A DNA stretch of 46,599 nucleotides from Nitrosomonas sp. (GTDB taxonomy: Bacteria > Pseudomonadota > Gammaproteobacteria > Burkholderiales > Nitrosomonadaceae). The translations under genes and the position numbers were made by a program. Below, piece by piece: positions 8,797 to 17,975 of this stretch (its first letter is position 1; each line of letters starts with the position of its first letter). The DNA lies in the NCBI GenBank assembly GCA_017984435.1, contig JAGNZK010000022.1, forward strand, positions 1 through 46,599. The letters are read 5' to 3'. Below the pieces are notes generated by a model. That model did no database searches and was not told where the DNA came from. It worked only from the letters and a program-made list of their open reading frames with translations.

Positions 8797-9372
8797 TCAA
8801 AAATATTCAAATACCTTGACAACTTTCCTAACACCCGCCGTTGAGCTGGCAATCTGTGCGGCATTATCTGCTTCTTGACGAGTGACCATTCCAAGTAAAT
8901 AAACCACTCCGTTTTCAGTCACAATTTTTACATGATTAATCTGAAACTTGCGTTCAGCGAGAAAGCGTGTTTTTACTTTGGACGTAAGTAGTGTGTCATT
9001 ACTGCGGGAGGATAGTGAAGTGTTTCCAGCAACAGCAATTTCATTATAGATCTTGCGTACGTTATCAACACCCATAGCCAGCTTTTCAATATCCGATTTC
9101 ATGGCTTCGGTGGGTGCTTCTCCTGTTAACAGAACCAAGCGGTTATAGCTGGTAACATTGATGTGCACAGTATCACCAAATTGCTGATGAATACGTCGTG
9201 AACTCTTCAACTCGATTCCCTCATCTTCAATGAACATGCCACTGGTTCTACGATCCTCGGAGATATAAGCACCAGTACCTGCTGCCGTACCAATTGCAAA
9301 CATGGGGACACAGCCAGTTATAAAAGGAAGGAATAAAATAAGTGACAGCCAGTACTGATTGCGATATTTCAT
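8797..9372 (-). CDS. BON-domain lipoprotein (DolP/OsmY-like)
   Basis: This 191-residue protein starts with a lipoprotein signal whose lipobox FITGC places the acylated cysteine at residue 21. Two BON domains follow (about 45-112 and 120-188), with the typical VDNVRKIYNEI and VYLLGMVTRQEADNA stretches. Dual-BON lipoproteins such as DolP bind phospholipid and help maintain the outer membrane. The protein is probably attached to the inner face of the outer membrane, since no Asp follows the cysteine. It is the first gene of a likely two-gene unit with the GlcD-type oxidase. Confidence 0.88.
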   Translation of the reverse strand: MKYRNQYWLSLILFLPFITGCVPMFAIGTAAGTGAYISEDRRTSGMFIEDEGIELKSSRRIHQQFGDTVHINVTSYNRLVLLTGEAPTEAMKSDIEKLAMGVDNVRKIYNEIAVAGNTSLSSRSNDTLLTSKVKTRFLAERKFQINHVKIVTENGVVYLLGMVTRQEADNAAQIASSTAGVRKVVKVFEYF

Positions 9373-9403
9373 TTAATTGACCCCACAGAATTCAAAATTT
9401 CAT

Positions 9404-9433
9404 GCCTGATAATACAGTAAAATAGCCTGATAA
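9404..9433. promoter_or_regulatory. Direct repeat in a divergent intergenic region
   Basis: The nine bases GCCTGATAA occur at 9404-9412 and again at 9425-9433, exactly 21 bases (two helical turns) apart. They lie between the divergent BON-lipoprotein and CheW genes. Each copy also contains a GATAA that could contribute to a -10 element. A protein binding both sites on one DNA face is possible, but nothing else supports it. Confidence 0.3.
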
Positions 9434-9488
9434 CGAATAACCAATTGCCTATGCGTGGTAAAACAAAGTTTGATTGAATACAAACATC

Positions 9489-9995
9489 ATGAGTACAAAA
9501 GAATACCAACGTGCACTTAATGGATCAACAGAAGGTACGGATAAGGGTGAGGCCTCAGTTGCAGTGCTCGGTGCAGCGGTGGGAGAAAATCGCTATCTGA
9601 TACCGATGATAGAAGTCAGTGAAGTGCTACCCATACCTAAATTAGCACGCGTGCCACTCACACAGCCTTGGTTTTTGGGATTGGCCAATGTGCGAGGAAG
9701 TCTCTACGGAATTAACGACTTAAATGTTTATCTGGGAGGGAATCCAATGCCCTTCAATTTGAAGTCACGAATACTGTTGGTTTCACTCAGTAATAAGGTT
9801 TATGGTGCCTTCGTAGTGAACAGTATGTTGGGTATCAGAGATTTATCGGAATTTACATCCGTCAAGTCGGCCAAAAGGAAACTATCCAAGGGGATTGCAC
9901 TGCAATATAAAGATACGGAAGGACGGTTATGGCGAGAATTGAGTTTGTTTGAATTGATACGTGATGAGAAATTTCTACAGATTGAGATGAAATGA
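9489..9995 (+). CDS. CheW-domain protein (PilI-like)
   Basis: A single CheW domain of about 140 residues forms nearly all of this 168-residue protein. CheW proteins couple chemoreceptors to a CheA kinase; PilI is the equivalent in the Chp system that controls type IV pili. Recognisable family features are RYLIPMIEVSEVLPIP near the N-terminus, FLGLANVRGSLYGINDL in the middle and DTEGRLWRELSLFELI near the end. A TTG at 9474 would extend the protein by five residues, but the ATG at 9489 is preferred. No cheA, receptor or pilG/pilH/pilJ gene is adjacent; argB follows after 72-87 bases. Confidence 0.88.
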   Translation: MSTKEYQRALNGSTEGTDKGEASVAVLGAAVGENRYLIPMIEVSEVLPIPKLARVPLTQPWFLGLANVRGSLYGINDLNVYLGGNPMPFNLKSRILLVSLSNKVYGAFVVNSMLGIRDLSEFTSVKSAKRKLSKGIALQYKDTEGRLWRELSLFELIRDEKFLQIEMK

Positions 9996-10067
9996 ATCAA
10001 ATAAGTAAACGAGCAGATTAGCATTGATCATGTTTGACTACGTAATTTTCTAAAAATAATTTGATAA

Positions 10068-10970
<903 letters not shown>

Positions 10971-10988
10971 CATCCACAACCACAGAGA

Positions 10989-11012
10989 TCAAATGCGCAA
11001 AAAAGCATTTGA
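10989..11012. terminator. Stem-loop between convergent argB and trmJ
   Basis: Perfect eight-base arms TCAAATGC and GCATTTGA flank an eight-base loop (GCAAAAAA), filling most of the 43 bases between two convergent genes. Neither side has a clear T tract, so it is at best a weak bidirectional terminator. Confidence 0.45.
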
Positions 11013-11013
11013 C

Positions 11014-11739
11014 CTACCAGCGTTTGCCTAAGGCCGTCAGAATACCTCGCAATATCTGCACTTCCTCTTTTTCCAGACGTGCTCGTGCAAACAAGCGGCG
11101 GATACGCTGCATCAACAGTTTGGGTTTTTGTGGATCCAGAAAATCACAGGCAATCATCGTTTGCTCAAGATGCGCATAAAATAATTCCAGATCATTAAAA
11201 CTGGCCGGCAATTCAATTGCGGTCTGTGGTTGTTCATTTTCGATCAGCGCCATGTGCAACTCGTAAGCCATGACCTGCACAGCGCTTGCCAGATTCAACG
11301 AAGTGAAATCCGGGTTAGTGGGAATATGAATGATGATCTGGCACTTATTCACCTCCGCCGTGGTCAGGCCGGAAGTTTCCGCACCAAATAGCAAGGCCAC
11401 TGGTTGTTGCCGTGCGTAGTGCAATAATTCCCGTGCACCTTGTCGCGCATCGAAAACATCATGTGAAAGCATGCGTGCTCGTGCTGTGATCGCGGCGACC
11501 AGTACAGTGTTTTCCAGCGCCTCATCCAATTCGGTACAAACCTTAATTTTCTCCAGAATATCGCGTGCACTGACAGCCCGTGCATTCGCTTCTTTATCCG
11601 GAAAAAGCCTGGGATTAATCAGATACAGTGAGCTTAGCCCCATGGTTTTCATTGCCCGTGCAGCCGCCCCGATATTGCCGGGATGACTGGTGTGGCTGAG
11701 AATAATGCGAACGTTGTTGAGCGGGTAAGGGGCACTCAT
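11014..11739 (-). CDS. trmJ: tRNA (cytidine/uridine-2'-O-)-methyltransferase TrmJ
   Basis: TrmJ methylates the ribose of nucleotide 32 in several tRNAs. The SpoU/TrmH SPOUT fold is recognisable from HTSHPGNIGAAARAMKTMGL near the N-terminus, LLFGAETSGLTTAEVNKC in the middle and NPDFTSLNLASAVQVMAYEL forming the cofactor knot. A C-terminal helical extension with RIRRLFARARLEKEEV is typical of TrmJ rather than other SpoU proteins. An ATG at 11781 would add 14 residues, but family alignment favours the ATG at 11739 (241 residues). Confidence 0.9.
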   Translation of the reverse strand: MSAPYPLNNVRIILSHTSHPGNIGAAARAMKTMGLSSLYLINPRLFPDKEANARAVSARDILEKIKVCTELDEALENTVLVAAITARARMLSHDVFDARQGARELLHYARQQPVALLFGAETSGLTTAEVNKCQIIIHIPTNPDFTSLNLASAVQVMAYELHMALIENEQPQTAIELPASFNDLELFYAHLEQTMIACDFLDPQKPKLLMQRIRRLFARARLEKEEVQILRGILTALGKRW

Positions 11740-11945
11740 AGCAAATGGAATTATACGAAAGGGAAGTATAGAGCAATACATCAGATGCTCAATTCTAACA
11801 GAACAAAGAAATTAACTCATAAACTTGTTGTTTGTCAGGTAGTAAGTAACAATTCGGTGAGGTAATAGTTTATTGAATTATATTTTCTAGTGATTGATTT
11901 ACATCTTATGAGGCAATTAGTGAGTCCCCCCTGAAAATTCTATTT
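11740..11945. other. Non-coding stretch between trmJ and the transposase remnant
   Basis: No gene was found in these bases. The minus strand has TATAAT at 11747-11752, a few bases before the favoured trmJ start; it is too close to drive that start unless the mRNA is almost leaderless, so it could support the upstream ATG poorly and the 11739 start only as a leaderless one. The remainder is AT-rich with no motif I recognise. Confidence 0.3.
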
Positions 11946-12495
11946 TTAGGCATATGCGCCAGCAAGAGGATGATCAATTCTGTCATCATAGATTGGTAGC
12001 CAATCCAAGCGTAGGAAAATCAAGACAAGAAGAAGCCGCAGCTTCCTCAGAATCATCCGCAGGTTATGTCTGCAACCGCAGAGGATGGCATGAAAGGCAT
12101 CGCCTTCAGTGCCTTGCAGCCAGTTTCTGCGAAGGCGGCCGTCGTTTCTCATATGCCCGATTACCGGTTCGATGGCGCTGCGTCACCGAATATCGTGTTT
12201 CAGCCGCGTGGTAATGCCGCGTCTGAGTTTGTGGTGATAGACCTTGACCCCAGCCGGGACAGTTGCACCAGTTGTTGCCGTCCCCGATTCAGTAGTTTGC
12301 TGTCGGTCGGATAAGCAATGGCCTTCTCCTGGCCGGTGCTGTCCACAATGACTTTATCCCACGCTATGCTGCTTGATTACCTTGGCCGACGCGACCGCTT
12401 TGATAGTCTCAGCCAATAACCATTCCATGCCTTCTGCACCAATCCGTTGTCGCCATCGCGTCAGTGAGCTGGGATCTATCGAGATCTATGAAAAG
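11946..12495 (-). pseudogene. Decayed IS5-family transposase
   Basis: Reading the minus strand gives three transposase pieces in the right order but different frames. From about 12480 comes SSLTRWRQRIGAEGMEW; from about 12360 comes VIVDSTGQEKAIAYPTDSK, ending in a stop near 12210; from about 12190 to 11946 comes AIEPVIGHMRNDGRLRRN followed by the GDAFHAILCG and NLRMILRKLRL blocks. These match the DDE catalytic core and C-terminus of IS5-family enzymes. The N-terminus, part of the middle and clear terminal inverted repeats are missing, so the element is inactive. It lies between trmJ and mnmE. Confidence 0.85.
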
Positions 12496-12554
12496 TGATA
12501 ATAATCTTTGGGTAGCAAGAGGATCAGGCACCCCAATCGAGAGAATTAAAGTAG

Positions 12555-13910
12555 TTATTTTCCAATACAAAAATGAGAGAAAATTTCTCCTAGTAAATCA
12601 TCCGCTGTAAATTGCCCGGTTATTGAAGATAAGGCGGATTGTGACAGTCTGAGTTCTTCCGCGAGGAGTTCCAGTTGGTATTCATTTTCAGTGAATCTTT
12701 GCGCATTTTCCAGATGTGTTCTGGCTTGTGTCAGTGCTTCCAGGTGGCGTTGTCTGGCCATAAATAGCCCTTCACCGGCAGGATTGAATTGCCAGCCAGC
12801 GATTTCTAATATTTTTCTGCGTAATAACTCAATGCCTGCACCGGTTTTAGCGGATAGATGAATTTTGATGTTATTTTCTTCATTTGTAATTCTGGGATTC
12901 TCATTCAGCAGATCAATTTTATTGAACACAGTGAGCTGAGGTTTATCAGCAGGAATGTATTGGTTTGCTTGGTTTTTTATGTCAGTTTGTTGTTGACTGC
13001 TATCAACCAGCCAGATAATCATGTTGGCATTTTGAATGGCGGCATGAGTGCGTTCAATGCCTTTTTGTTCGACAACGTCACTGGTTTCTCTCAAGCCGGC
13101 TGTGTCGATAATATGTATGGGTATGCCTTCGATAGTGATGGTGCGTTGAATGGTGTCACGTGTGGTTCCCGGGATTTCCGTTACGATGGCTGCATCATCT
13201 TCAACCAGTTGATTTAATAAACTGGATTTGCCCACGTTGGGTGCGCCCACTAAAACAATTTTGATGCCTTCCTGTAGTAAGTTTCCTTGCCTTGCTGCGA
13301 GGAATATCTGTTCAAGTTGTGCGTGAATATGACTCAGTCTGTCTTTAATTTGTAACGTCTGTAAGTTATCAATTTCATCGTCGGGGAAATCAAGTGTGGC
13401 TTCTATGAGCATGCGTAGCGTGATCAACAAGTTGACCAATTCTTCAATTTTTGCGGAAAAATGACCCTGCAGAGATTGGATAGCACAGCGAGCAGCCTCA
13501 CTGGTACTGGCTTCGATGATGTCAGCGACACTCTCGGCCTGAATTAAGTCAATTTTATTATTGAGATAGGCGCGTAGTGTGAATTCTCCCGGTTGCGCTA
13601 AGCGAGCGCCTGCAGAAAGACATTGGCTAAGTAATAAATTCATGACAGCCGGACCACCGTGTCCTTGTAATTCAAGCACATCTTCGCCGGTATATGAGTT
13701 GGGTGCGGGAAAATAGAGGGCAATACCTTGGTCAATGATTTGACCGTTGGTATCCAGGAATTGACTGAAGTGGGCATAACGTGGCTTGGGGAGTTTGCCA
13801 AGTATGGTTTCTGCTAATTTGGCTAAGTTCTTGCCAGAAATGCGAATAACGCCAATTCCACCTCGGCCTGGTGGCGTTGCAATTGCAGTAATGATATCAG
13901 GCGTTACCAT
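12555..13910 (-). CDS. mnmE: tRNA modification GTPase MnmE (TrmE)
   Basis: MnmE with MnmG installs the carboxymethylaminomethyl group at wobble uridine 34 of certain tRNAs. The 451-residue protein begins with ITAIATPPGRGGIGVIRISG, the folate-binding domain. Its inserted G domain shows the P loop GAPNVGKSS (about 220), TRDTIQ, DTAGLRETSD and NKIDL. It ends in the catalytic CIGK motif with Cys448. A GTG at 13931 would add seven residues; the ATG at 13910 is the usual family start. It is the last gene of the rpmH-rnpA-yidD-yidC-mnmE block. Confidence 0.97.
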   Translation of the reverse strand: MVTPDIITAIATPPGRGGIGVIRISGKNLAKLAETILGKLPKPRYAHFSQFLDTNGQIIDQGIALYFPAPNSYTGEDVLELQGHGGPAVMNLLLSQCLSAGARLAQPGEFTLRAYLNNKIDLIQAESVADIIEASTSEAARCAIQSLQGHFSAKIEELVNLLITLRMLIEATLDFPDDEIDNLQTLQIKDRLSHIHAQLEQIFLAARQGNLLQEGIKIVLVGAPNVGKSSLLNQLVEDDAAIVTEIPGTTRDTIQRTITIEGIPIHIIDTAGLRETSDVVEQKGIERTHAAIQNANMIIWLVDSSQQQTDIKNQANQYIPADKPQLTVFNKIDLLNENPRITNEENNIKIHLSAKTGAGIELLRRKILEIAGWQFNPAGEGLFMARQRHLEALTQARTHLENAQRFTENEYQLELLAEELRLSQSALSSITGQFTADDLLGEIFSHFCIGK

Positions 13911-13939
13911 AAATACGTGCCATGGTTGCACCTTGAAAT

Positions 13940-13971
13940 TACCGGTTATTCATGATGAGCAATAACCGGTA
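13940..13971. other. Stem-loop between yidC and mnmE
   Basis: Eleven-base perfect arms TACCGGTTATT (13940-13950) and AATAACCGGTA (13961-13971) enclose a ten-base loop, eight bases after the yidC stop in transcription order. There is no T tract in the direction of transcription, so a full terminator is unlikely. It could attenuate or process the transcript between the two genes. Confidence 0.5.
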
Positions 13972-13979
13972 GTGATTCT

Positions 13980-15908
13980 TTATTTCTTCCTTGGTTTTTT
14001 ACTGGTTACATTACTTCTTGTTCTTACGGGTGCTTTATTCTTATCTGTCGAAGTTGTTGTTGCCGCAGGTGATTGCGATTTTTCACTATGCTCAGCGCTG
14101 GTGCTTGCAACAGCTGTTAATCCTGCTTCCGTTGTTTCCTCATTAGCAGGCGCAGGTAACTGGAGCTCTTCTCTAACTGGCTCGGTTTTATTCTTTCTAT
14201 TTTTCTTATTTTTATCCTTATTGGCTTCCTCTTCAGCTTTATTCTCGAACATTCGCGTGATTTGCCATTGTTGAGCTATAGAAAGGATGTTGTTGCAGAG
14301 TGAATAGAGTACCAACCCCGATGGGAAAAAGAAAAAGAAAATGCTGAATGCAATGGGCATAATTTGCATTACTTTTGCTTGAATCGGATCTGCTGGTGTA
14401 GGACTGAGTTTGGATTGAACCCACATCGATATGCCCATGATTAACGGCAGTACATAATAAGGATCCGGCACAGACATGTCGGTGATCCATAATGCAAAGG
14501 GCGCATAGCGCAATTCAACTGCTGCCATTAAAGTCCAAAATAACGCAATAAATACGGGAATCTGGACTAGGATTGGTAAACAACCCCCCATCGGATTGAT
14601 TTTTTCTTCTTTGTAAAACTCCATCATGACTTGGTGCATTCGTTGACGATCGCTGGCATATTGTTCGCGTATCCGTTGCAATTTTGGCGTGACTACCCTG
14701 AGTTTTGCCATGGAGCGATAGCCTGCGGCTGACAATGGGAAGAAAAGGAGTTTAACGGTTAATGTCAGTAGAATAATTGCCACGCCCCAGTTATCTACCC
14801 ATGAATGATAGAAGGAGAGTAACCAGAACAGAGGTACAGCAAGCACGGTTAGCCATCCATAATCAACCGTTAATTCAAGTCCTGGTGCCAATTCGGCTAA
14901 TTTATTCTGCTCTTGTGGACCTGCATAAAAAGGCATGGCGATATTTTTGGTTTGTCCCGACTCAATTGCGCCAACAGGTGCAATCACGCCAGCGGTATAT
15001 TGATTATGCGCTAAACGTTTGGCGTAATATTCACGAGGGGTTTGCTGTGTAGGTAGCCAAGCAGTCAAGAAGTAATGTTCCAGCATGGCTATCCAGCCAT
15101 TGTCTGCATTTGCCGGATATTCGGCTTTATTTTTATCCAGATCAGAAAATTTTATTTTTAAAAATTTATCTGCTTCAGTGTACATGGCGGGACCCGTATA
15201 GGAATGAACCATTGCGCCGGCGCCTGTGGGCTCATTGGAATCCCGTAACATCTGAAAATATGAGAATGGAATAATTGTGGCATCGCTCTGATTTACGATC
15301 TCAAACTCGACATCAATGACATAACTGCCTCGATGAAATGTAAAAATCTTAGCAACTTGTATGCCATCGACTTCCGGCGCTAGAAGGCGCACTACGACCT
15401 TGTTCTGACCGGATTCCAGTTCATAATTATAATTATTCGAATCTATGGTGTATTTTGTTTTGTGACTGGGTAATCCATCACCGATCAGACCTGCTTGCGC
15501 TACCTGGAATCGCGCAGTTTTATCCAACAACAGTTCATAAGGCTTATTTTTATCTTCCCTGGATGGATGTTTTAGCAAGCCAAGCTGTCGTATATCACCG
15601 CCCGCTGTGTCAATTTCAGCCACTACCATATCGGTTGTGATCTTGACTTTCTCACCCGTGGTAAACAGATTAGGTGTTACAGATGGATTAATGCCTTCTA
15701 TTGCGGAAGCAATCCCAGACTCTTCCACTGATGCAGTAAGGCCATCTCCAGGTACTGGCAGTGGATCATGACGTTGATTGGAAGAGTCTGAGGTTGCTCC
15801 GGACATCACTTGTGAGGCGGGTGGATAGAGTTCTTTTTGCCATGCTTCCCAAAGAAAGAGTAGAGAAGTGGAGAAAATGATAATAAGTACAAGTTTTTTT
15901 GTTTCCAT
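13980..15908 (-). CDS. yidC: Membrane protein insertase YidC
   Basis: YidC inserts and folds inner-membrane proteins, alone or with the Sec translocon. The 642-residue protein has the Gram-negative layout: an N-terminal signal-anchor helix (about 6-22), a large periplasmic beta domain (about 70-340) and the five-helix 60KD/Oxa1 core (about 345-555), including GGCLPILVQIPVFIALFW. It is longer than the usual 540-560 residues because of a highly charged, Lys/Glu- and Ser/Thr-rich C-terminal tail of about 85 residues. Basic tails on YidC homologues are known to aid ribosome binding, and that is a plausible role here. Its partner genes yidD and rnpA lie upstream on the same strand. Confidence 0.97.
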   Translation of the reverse strand: METKKLVLIIIFSTSLLFLWEAWQKELYPPASQVMSGATSDSSNQRHDPLPVPGDGLTASVEESGIASAIEGINPSVTPNLFTTGEKVKITTDMVVAEIDTAGGDIRQLGLLKHPSREDKNKPYELLLDKTARFQVAQAGLIGDGLPSHKTKYTIDSNNYNYELESGQNKVVVRLLAPEVDGIQVAKIFTFHRGSYVIDVEFEIVNQSDATIIPFSYFQMLRDSNEPTGAGAMVHSYTGPAMYTEADKFLKIKFSDLDKNKAEYPANADNGWIAMLEHYFLTAWLPTQQTPREYYAKRLAHNQYTAGVIAPVGAIESGQTKNIAMPFYAGPQEQNKLAELAPGLELTVDYGWLTVLAVPLFWLLSFYHSWVDNWGVAIILLTLTVKLLFFPLSAAGYRSMAKLRVVTPKLQRIREQYASDRQRMHQVMMEFYKEEKINPMGGCLPILVQIPVFIALFWTLMAAVELRYAPFALWITDMSVPDPYYVLPLIMGISMWVQSKLSPTPADPIQAKVMQIMPIAFSIFFFFFPSGLVLYSLCNNILSIAQQWQITRMFENKAEEEANKDKNKKNRKNKTEPVREELQLPAPANEETTEAGLTAVASTSAEHSEKSQSPAATTTSTDKNKAPVRTRSNVTSKKPRKK

Positions 15909-16087
15909 TGTTTATCTGATCAGGTTGGGTTTTTTCGACAAAACTGCTCATACATTACGAGTACATCCGCTGATAATATGGTTCAGTGTTTTTCTATATT
16001 TTCATTTGATAGCAGCTTCTGATCAATAACTTCGAATTAGTACTAGTAAGTTAGTTGTTGCAGTCGCTGAAGTTAAATTTTCATATA

Positions 16088-16297
16088 CTAAGGTACTGGT
16101 TCGTAACCGCCTTTACTCCAAGGATTGCAGCGTAGTATGCGCCAAATACTCAATCGCGTTCCATGAAATAATCCATACTTTGCATAGGCTTCGCAGGCAT
16201 ATTGTGAGCAAGTTGGACTGAAGCGACATGAAGGTGCCAAAAAAGGGCTTATACAGTATTGATAGAATTTTATAAAGGCAATAATTAACCGTGACAT
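16088..16297 (-). CDS. yidD: Membrane protein insertion efficiency factor YidD
   Basis: YidD is a small membrane-associated protein that assists YidC. The 69-residue sequence holds the family motif with three cysteines, [19 protein letters not shown], followed by [17 protein letters not shown]. Its start lies 13 bases inside the end of rnpA, typical of this cluster and suggestive of translational coupling. Confidence 0.95.
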   Translation of the reverse strand: MSRLIIAFIKFYQYCISPFLAPSCRFSPTCSQYACEAYAKYGLFHGTRLSIWRILRCNPWSKGGYEPVP

Positions 16298-16635
16298 TGC
16301 TGTAATTGAAACATCAATAATTTTGTTTCGGTGGCCAATTGTATCGATTCATTTTTGGAAACAGGACGCCGCAAACGTACTACCCAATCCATTTTTCTTA
16401 AATGTTCATATTCATCATGCCGGTTTTTACGAAATGCTTCTCGGAGTATACGTTTAATTCGATTTCGTTTGACGGCGTGTCGTTCGATTTTTTTTGCAAC
16501 AATTAATCCTACTCGTGCATATGCAAGCCCATTTGGCCTCGCATAAATTTGAATTAAATCACCACTGGCCTGATATTTTAAATTAATGACCGCAGCAAAT
16601 TCGCCTGCTTTATGCAGTTTGCAATTTCTTGGCAA
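16285..16635 (-). CDS. rnpA: Ribonuclease P protein component
   Basis: RnpA is the protein subunit of RNase P, which trims the 5' end of precursor tRNAs. The 116-residue basic protein contains the RNR signature in the helix [18 protein letters not shown] (about 53-70) and the preceding [11 protein letters not shown] strand. It lies between rpmH and yidD in the canonical order. Confidence 0.95.
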   Translation of the reverse strand: MPRNCKLHKAGEFAAVINLKYQASGDLIQIYARPNGLAYARVGLIVAKKIERHAVKRNRIKRILREAFRKNRHDEYEHLRKMDWVVRLRRPVSKNESIQLATETKLLMFQLQQCHG

Positions 16636-16679
16636 TGAATTTCAACAAATTTTAAAATAAAAAAAGTTTATCCAGTAGA

Positions 16680-16814
16680 TTAAACACTTAATCGAGCACG
16701 GCCTTTTGCACGACGGGCACGAATTACGGCTGCACCGCCCCGTGTTCTCATACGTACAAGAAATCCATGCGTGCGTTTTCTTCTAGTAACTGAAGGTTGA
16801 TAAGTTCGTTTCAT
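16680..16814 (-). CDS. rpmH: 50S ribosomal protein L34
   Basis: The 44-residue basic protein begins [20 protein letters not shown] and continues with [19 protein letters not shown], an unmistakable L34 sequence. L34 is a component of the large ribosomal subunit. An AGAGAGAGAAA stretch before the ATG serves as ribosome site. It is the first gene of the rpmH-rnpA-yidD-yidC-mnmE block, and a candidate promoter lies 40-70 bases upstream. Confidence 0.97.
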   Translation of the reverse strand: MKRTYQPSVTRRKRTHGFLVRMRTRGGAAVIRARRAKGRARLSV

Positions 16815-16851
16815 TTTCTCTCTCTAATTTCTTTTGTCAATAGAACCGCAT

Positions 16852-16881
16852 ATTACAACTTGTTATGGGGGTTAATGTCAA
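16852..16881 (-). promoter_or_regulatory. Candidate sigma-70 promoter for rpmH
   Basis: On the minus strand TTGACA (16881-16876) and TGTAAT (16857-16852) are separated by 18 bases and precede the rpmH start by about 38 bases. A perfect -35 hexamer and a 5/6 match at -10 make this a credible promoter for the whole rpmH-mnmE block. Confidence 0.55.
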
Positions 16882-17225
16882 TATTATTTTTAGATGAGTG
16901 ATTACTTTCTCTCGGACGGAGTAAGTCGGTAAGAATCAGTCTTTATGATAAGTATTTGAACGGAATATTTATTGTATTGTGCAATAGGCTTAGAATTTGA
17001 CAATTAATTTGTATGCTAATATTCGTATGCGTGTTTTGTGATGGCAAAGTGCAAAAAGTGGTTTTTTACTTTAATTGCAATTTCTAAGAGGTGGATTTAA
17101 ACTTGGTCGCTGAAAAGGCGGGTTCTCAGAAAATAGAAATAATTATTTCTTATGATTGTAAAGAGCTGTACGTTATTCATCAGGTCAGCATGGTATGAAT
17201 AATTTACTTTTCAGTCGTCGAATAG
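16882..17225. other. Intergenic region beyond rpmH, no dnaA or clear origin
   Basis: No established gene is seen. A 35-codon open frame (GTG 17091 to stop 17198), preceded by AAGAG, encodes a peptide containing KIEIIISYDCKELYVI; I cannot say whether it is real. TTGACA at 16997 on the plus strand is a possible -35 element for the following gene. I found no cluster of TTATCCACA-type DnaA boxes, although in many bacteria dnaA and oriC lie next to rpmH. Confidence 0.4.
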
Positions 17226-17249
17226 ATGGTAGCCAAAAGGGACGTAGCT

Positions 17250-17720
17250 ATGATTCATGCAGTCGCAATTTCTAACAATCGGTACCAGGATCGTCGTCAA
17301 GATATGCCATTCTTTTGTGCTTTTCATTTGGGGATTAAAACGGGAAGGAGAATAGGCGATCGTCGGGCAGGCCGAGGAAAGCCTGGGTATGTTGATTATT
17401 ATGCCGGTCACTTGATGTTGTGTACGATCGCTATTTTATTTTTAAGTGCATTAGATGCTTTTCTTACTTTAAATATCTTGGCCAATGGTGGTGAAGAACT
17501 TAATTGGTTTATGGCGGTACTGATTGAAGATAGTGTGGAAAAATTTGTTGGTTTCAAGCTGGCTCTGACAGCGATGGCGCTTATGATGCTGGTTATTCAC
17601 CATAATGTTCAGTTAATGGGAAGAGTGCGTGTAAGGCATATTAAGTATATGATTCTGTGCAGCTATAGCGTGTTAATTGGCTATGAATTGTATCTGCTTG
17701 AATCGGCAGCTACTTATTAA
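17250..17720 (+). CDS. DUF5658-like membrane protein
   Basis: This protein of about 156 residues has a positively charged soluble N-terminus (about 50 residues, rich in Arg/Gly) and three or four predicted membrane helices. The first helix region, LDAFLTLNILANGGEELNWF, resembles the LD-x-LT...GxxExNP pattern of DUF5658 proteins. Function is unknown. The ATG at 17250 is preceded by AAAAGGGA at good spacing; an in-frame ATG at 17226 adds eight residues but has no ribosome site. The gene after it has its own strong ribosome site and may form an operon with it. Confidence 0.65.
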   Translation: MIHAVAISNNRYQDRRQDMPFFCAFHLGIKTGRRIGDRRAGRGKPGYVDYYAGHLMLCTIAILFLSALDAFLTLNILANGGEELNWFMAVLIEDSVEKFVGFKLALTAMALMMLVIHHNVQLMGRVRVRHIKYMILCSYSVLIGYELYLLESAATY

Positions 17721-17747
17721 TGCTGCAAAAACAATCAAAGGATAGAG

Positions 17748-17954
17748 ATGACCGATAGTGAAAAAAAGATAAAAATTGATGGTACTGAGTACTTACTGTC
17801 GTCACTCAGTGATGAAGCAAAGATGCAAATTACTAATCTCAGGTTTGTCGAAAACGAGATAATGCAGTTAAAAGCCAGATTAGCAATTGCCAATACCGCA
17901 AAGCTTGCCTATCAGGTAGCACTAAGAAACGCAATAACAATCGATAAGCACTGA
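17748..17954 (+). CDS. DUF6447-like small coiled-coil protein
   Basis: The 68-residue soluble protein begins with a short beta stretch (KIKIDGTEYLLSSLSDEA) and continues as one amphipathic helix with TNLRFVENEIMQLKARLAI. That pattern resembles the DUF6447 family of unknown function. AAAGGATAGAG before the ATG is a good ribosome site. It ends 21 bases before the convergent TolC-like gene. A role linked to secretion or the ribosomal block cannot be inferred. Confidence 0.7.
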   Translation: MTDSEKKIKIDGTEYLLSSLSDEAKMQITNLRFVENEIMQLKARLAIANTAKLAYQVALRNAITIDKH

Positions 17955-17975
17955 TCAATGCACATTGACCGACTA

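Noticed and set aside
7504-8878. Several plus-strand frames of 60-100 codons opposite the GlcD-type gene
   Set aside because: All are antisense to a clear flavoprotein gene and show no family features.
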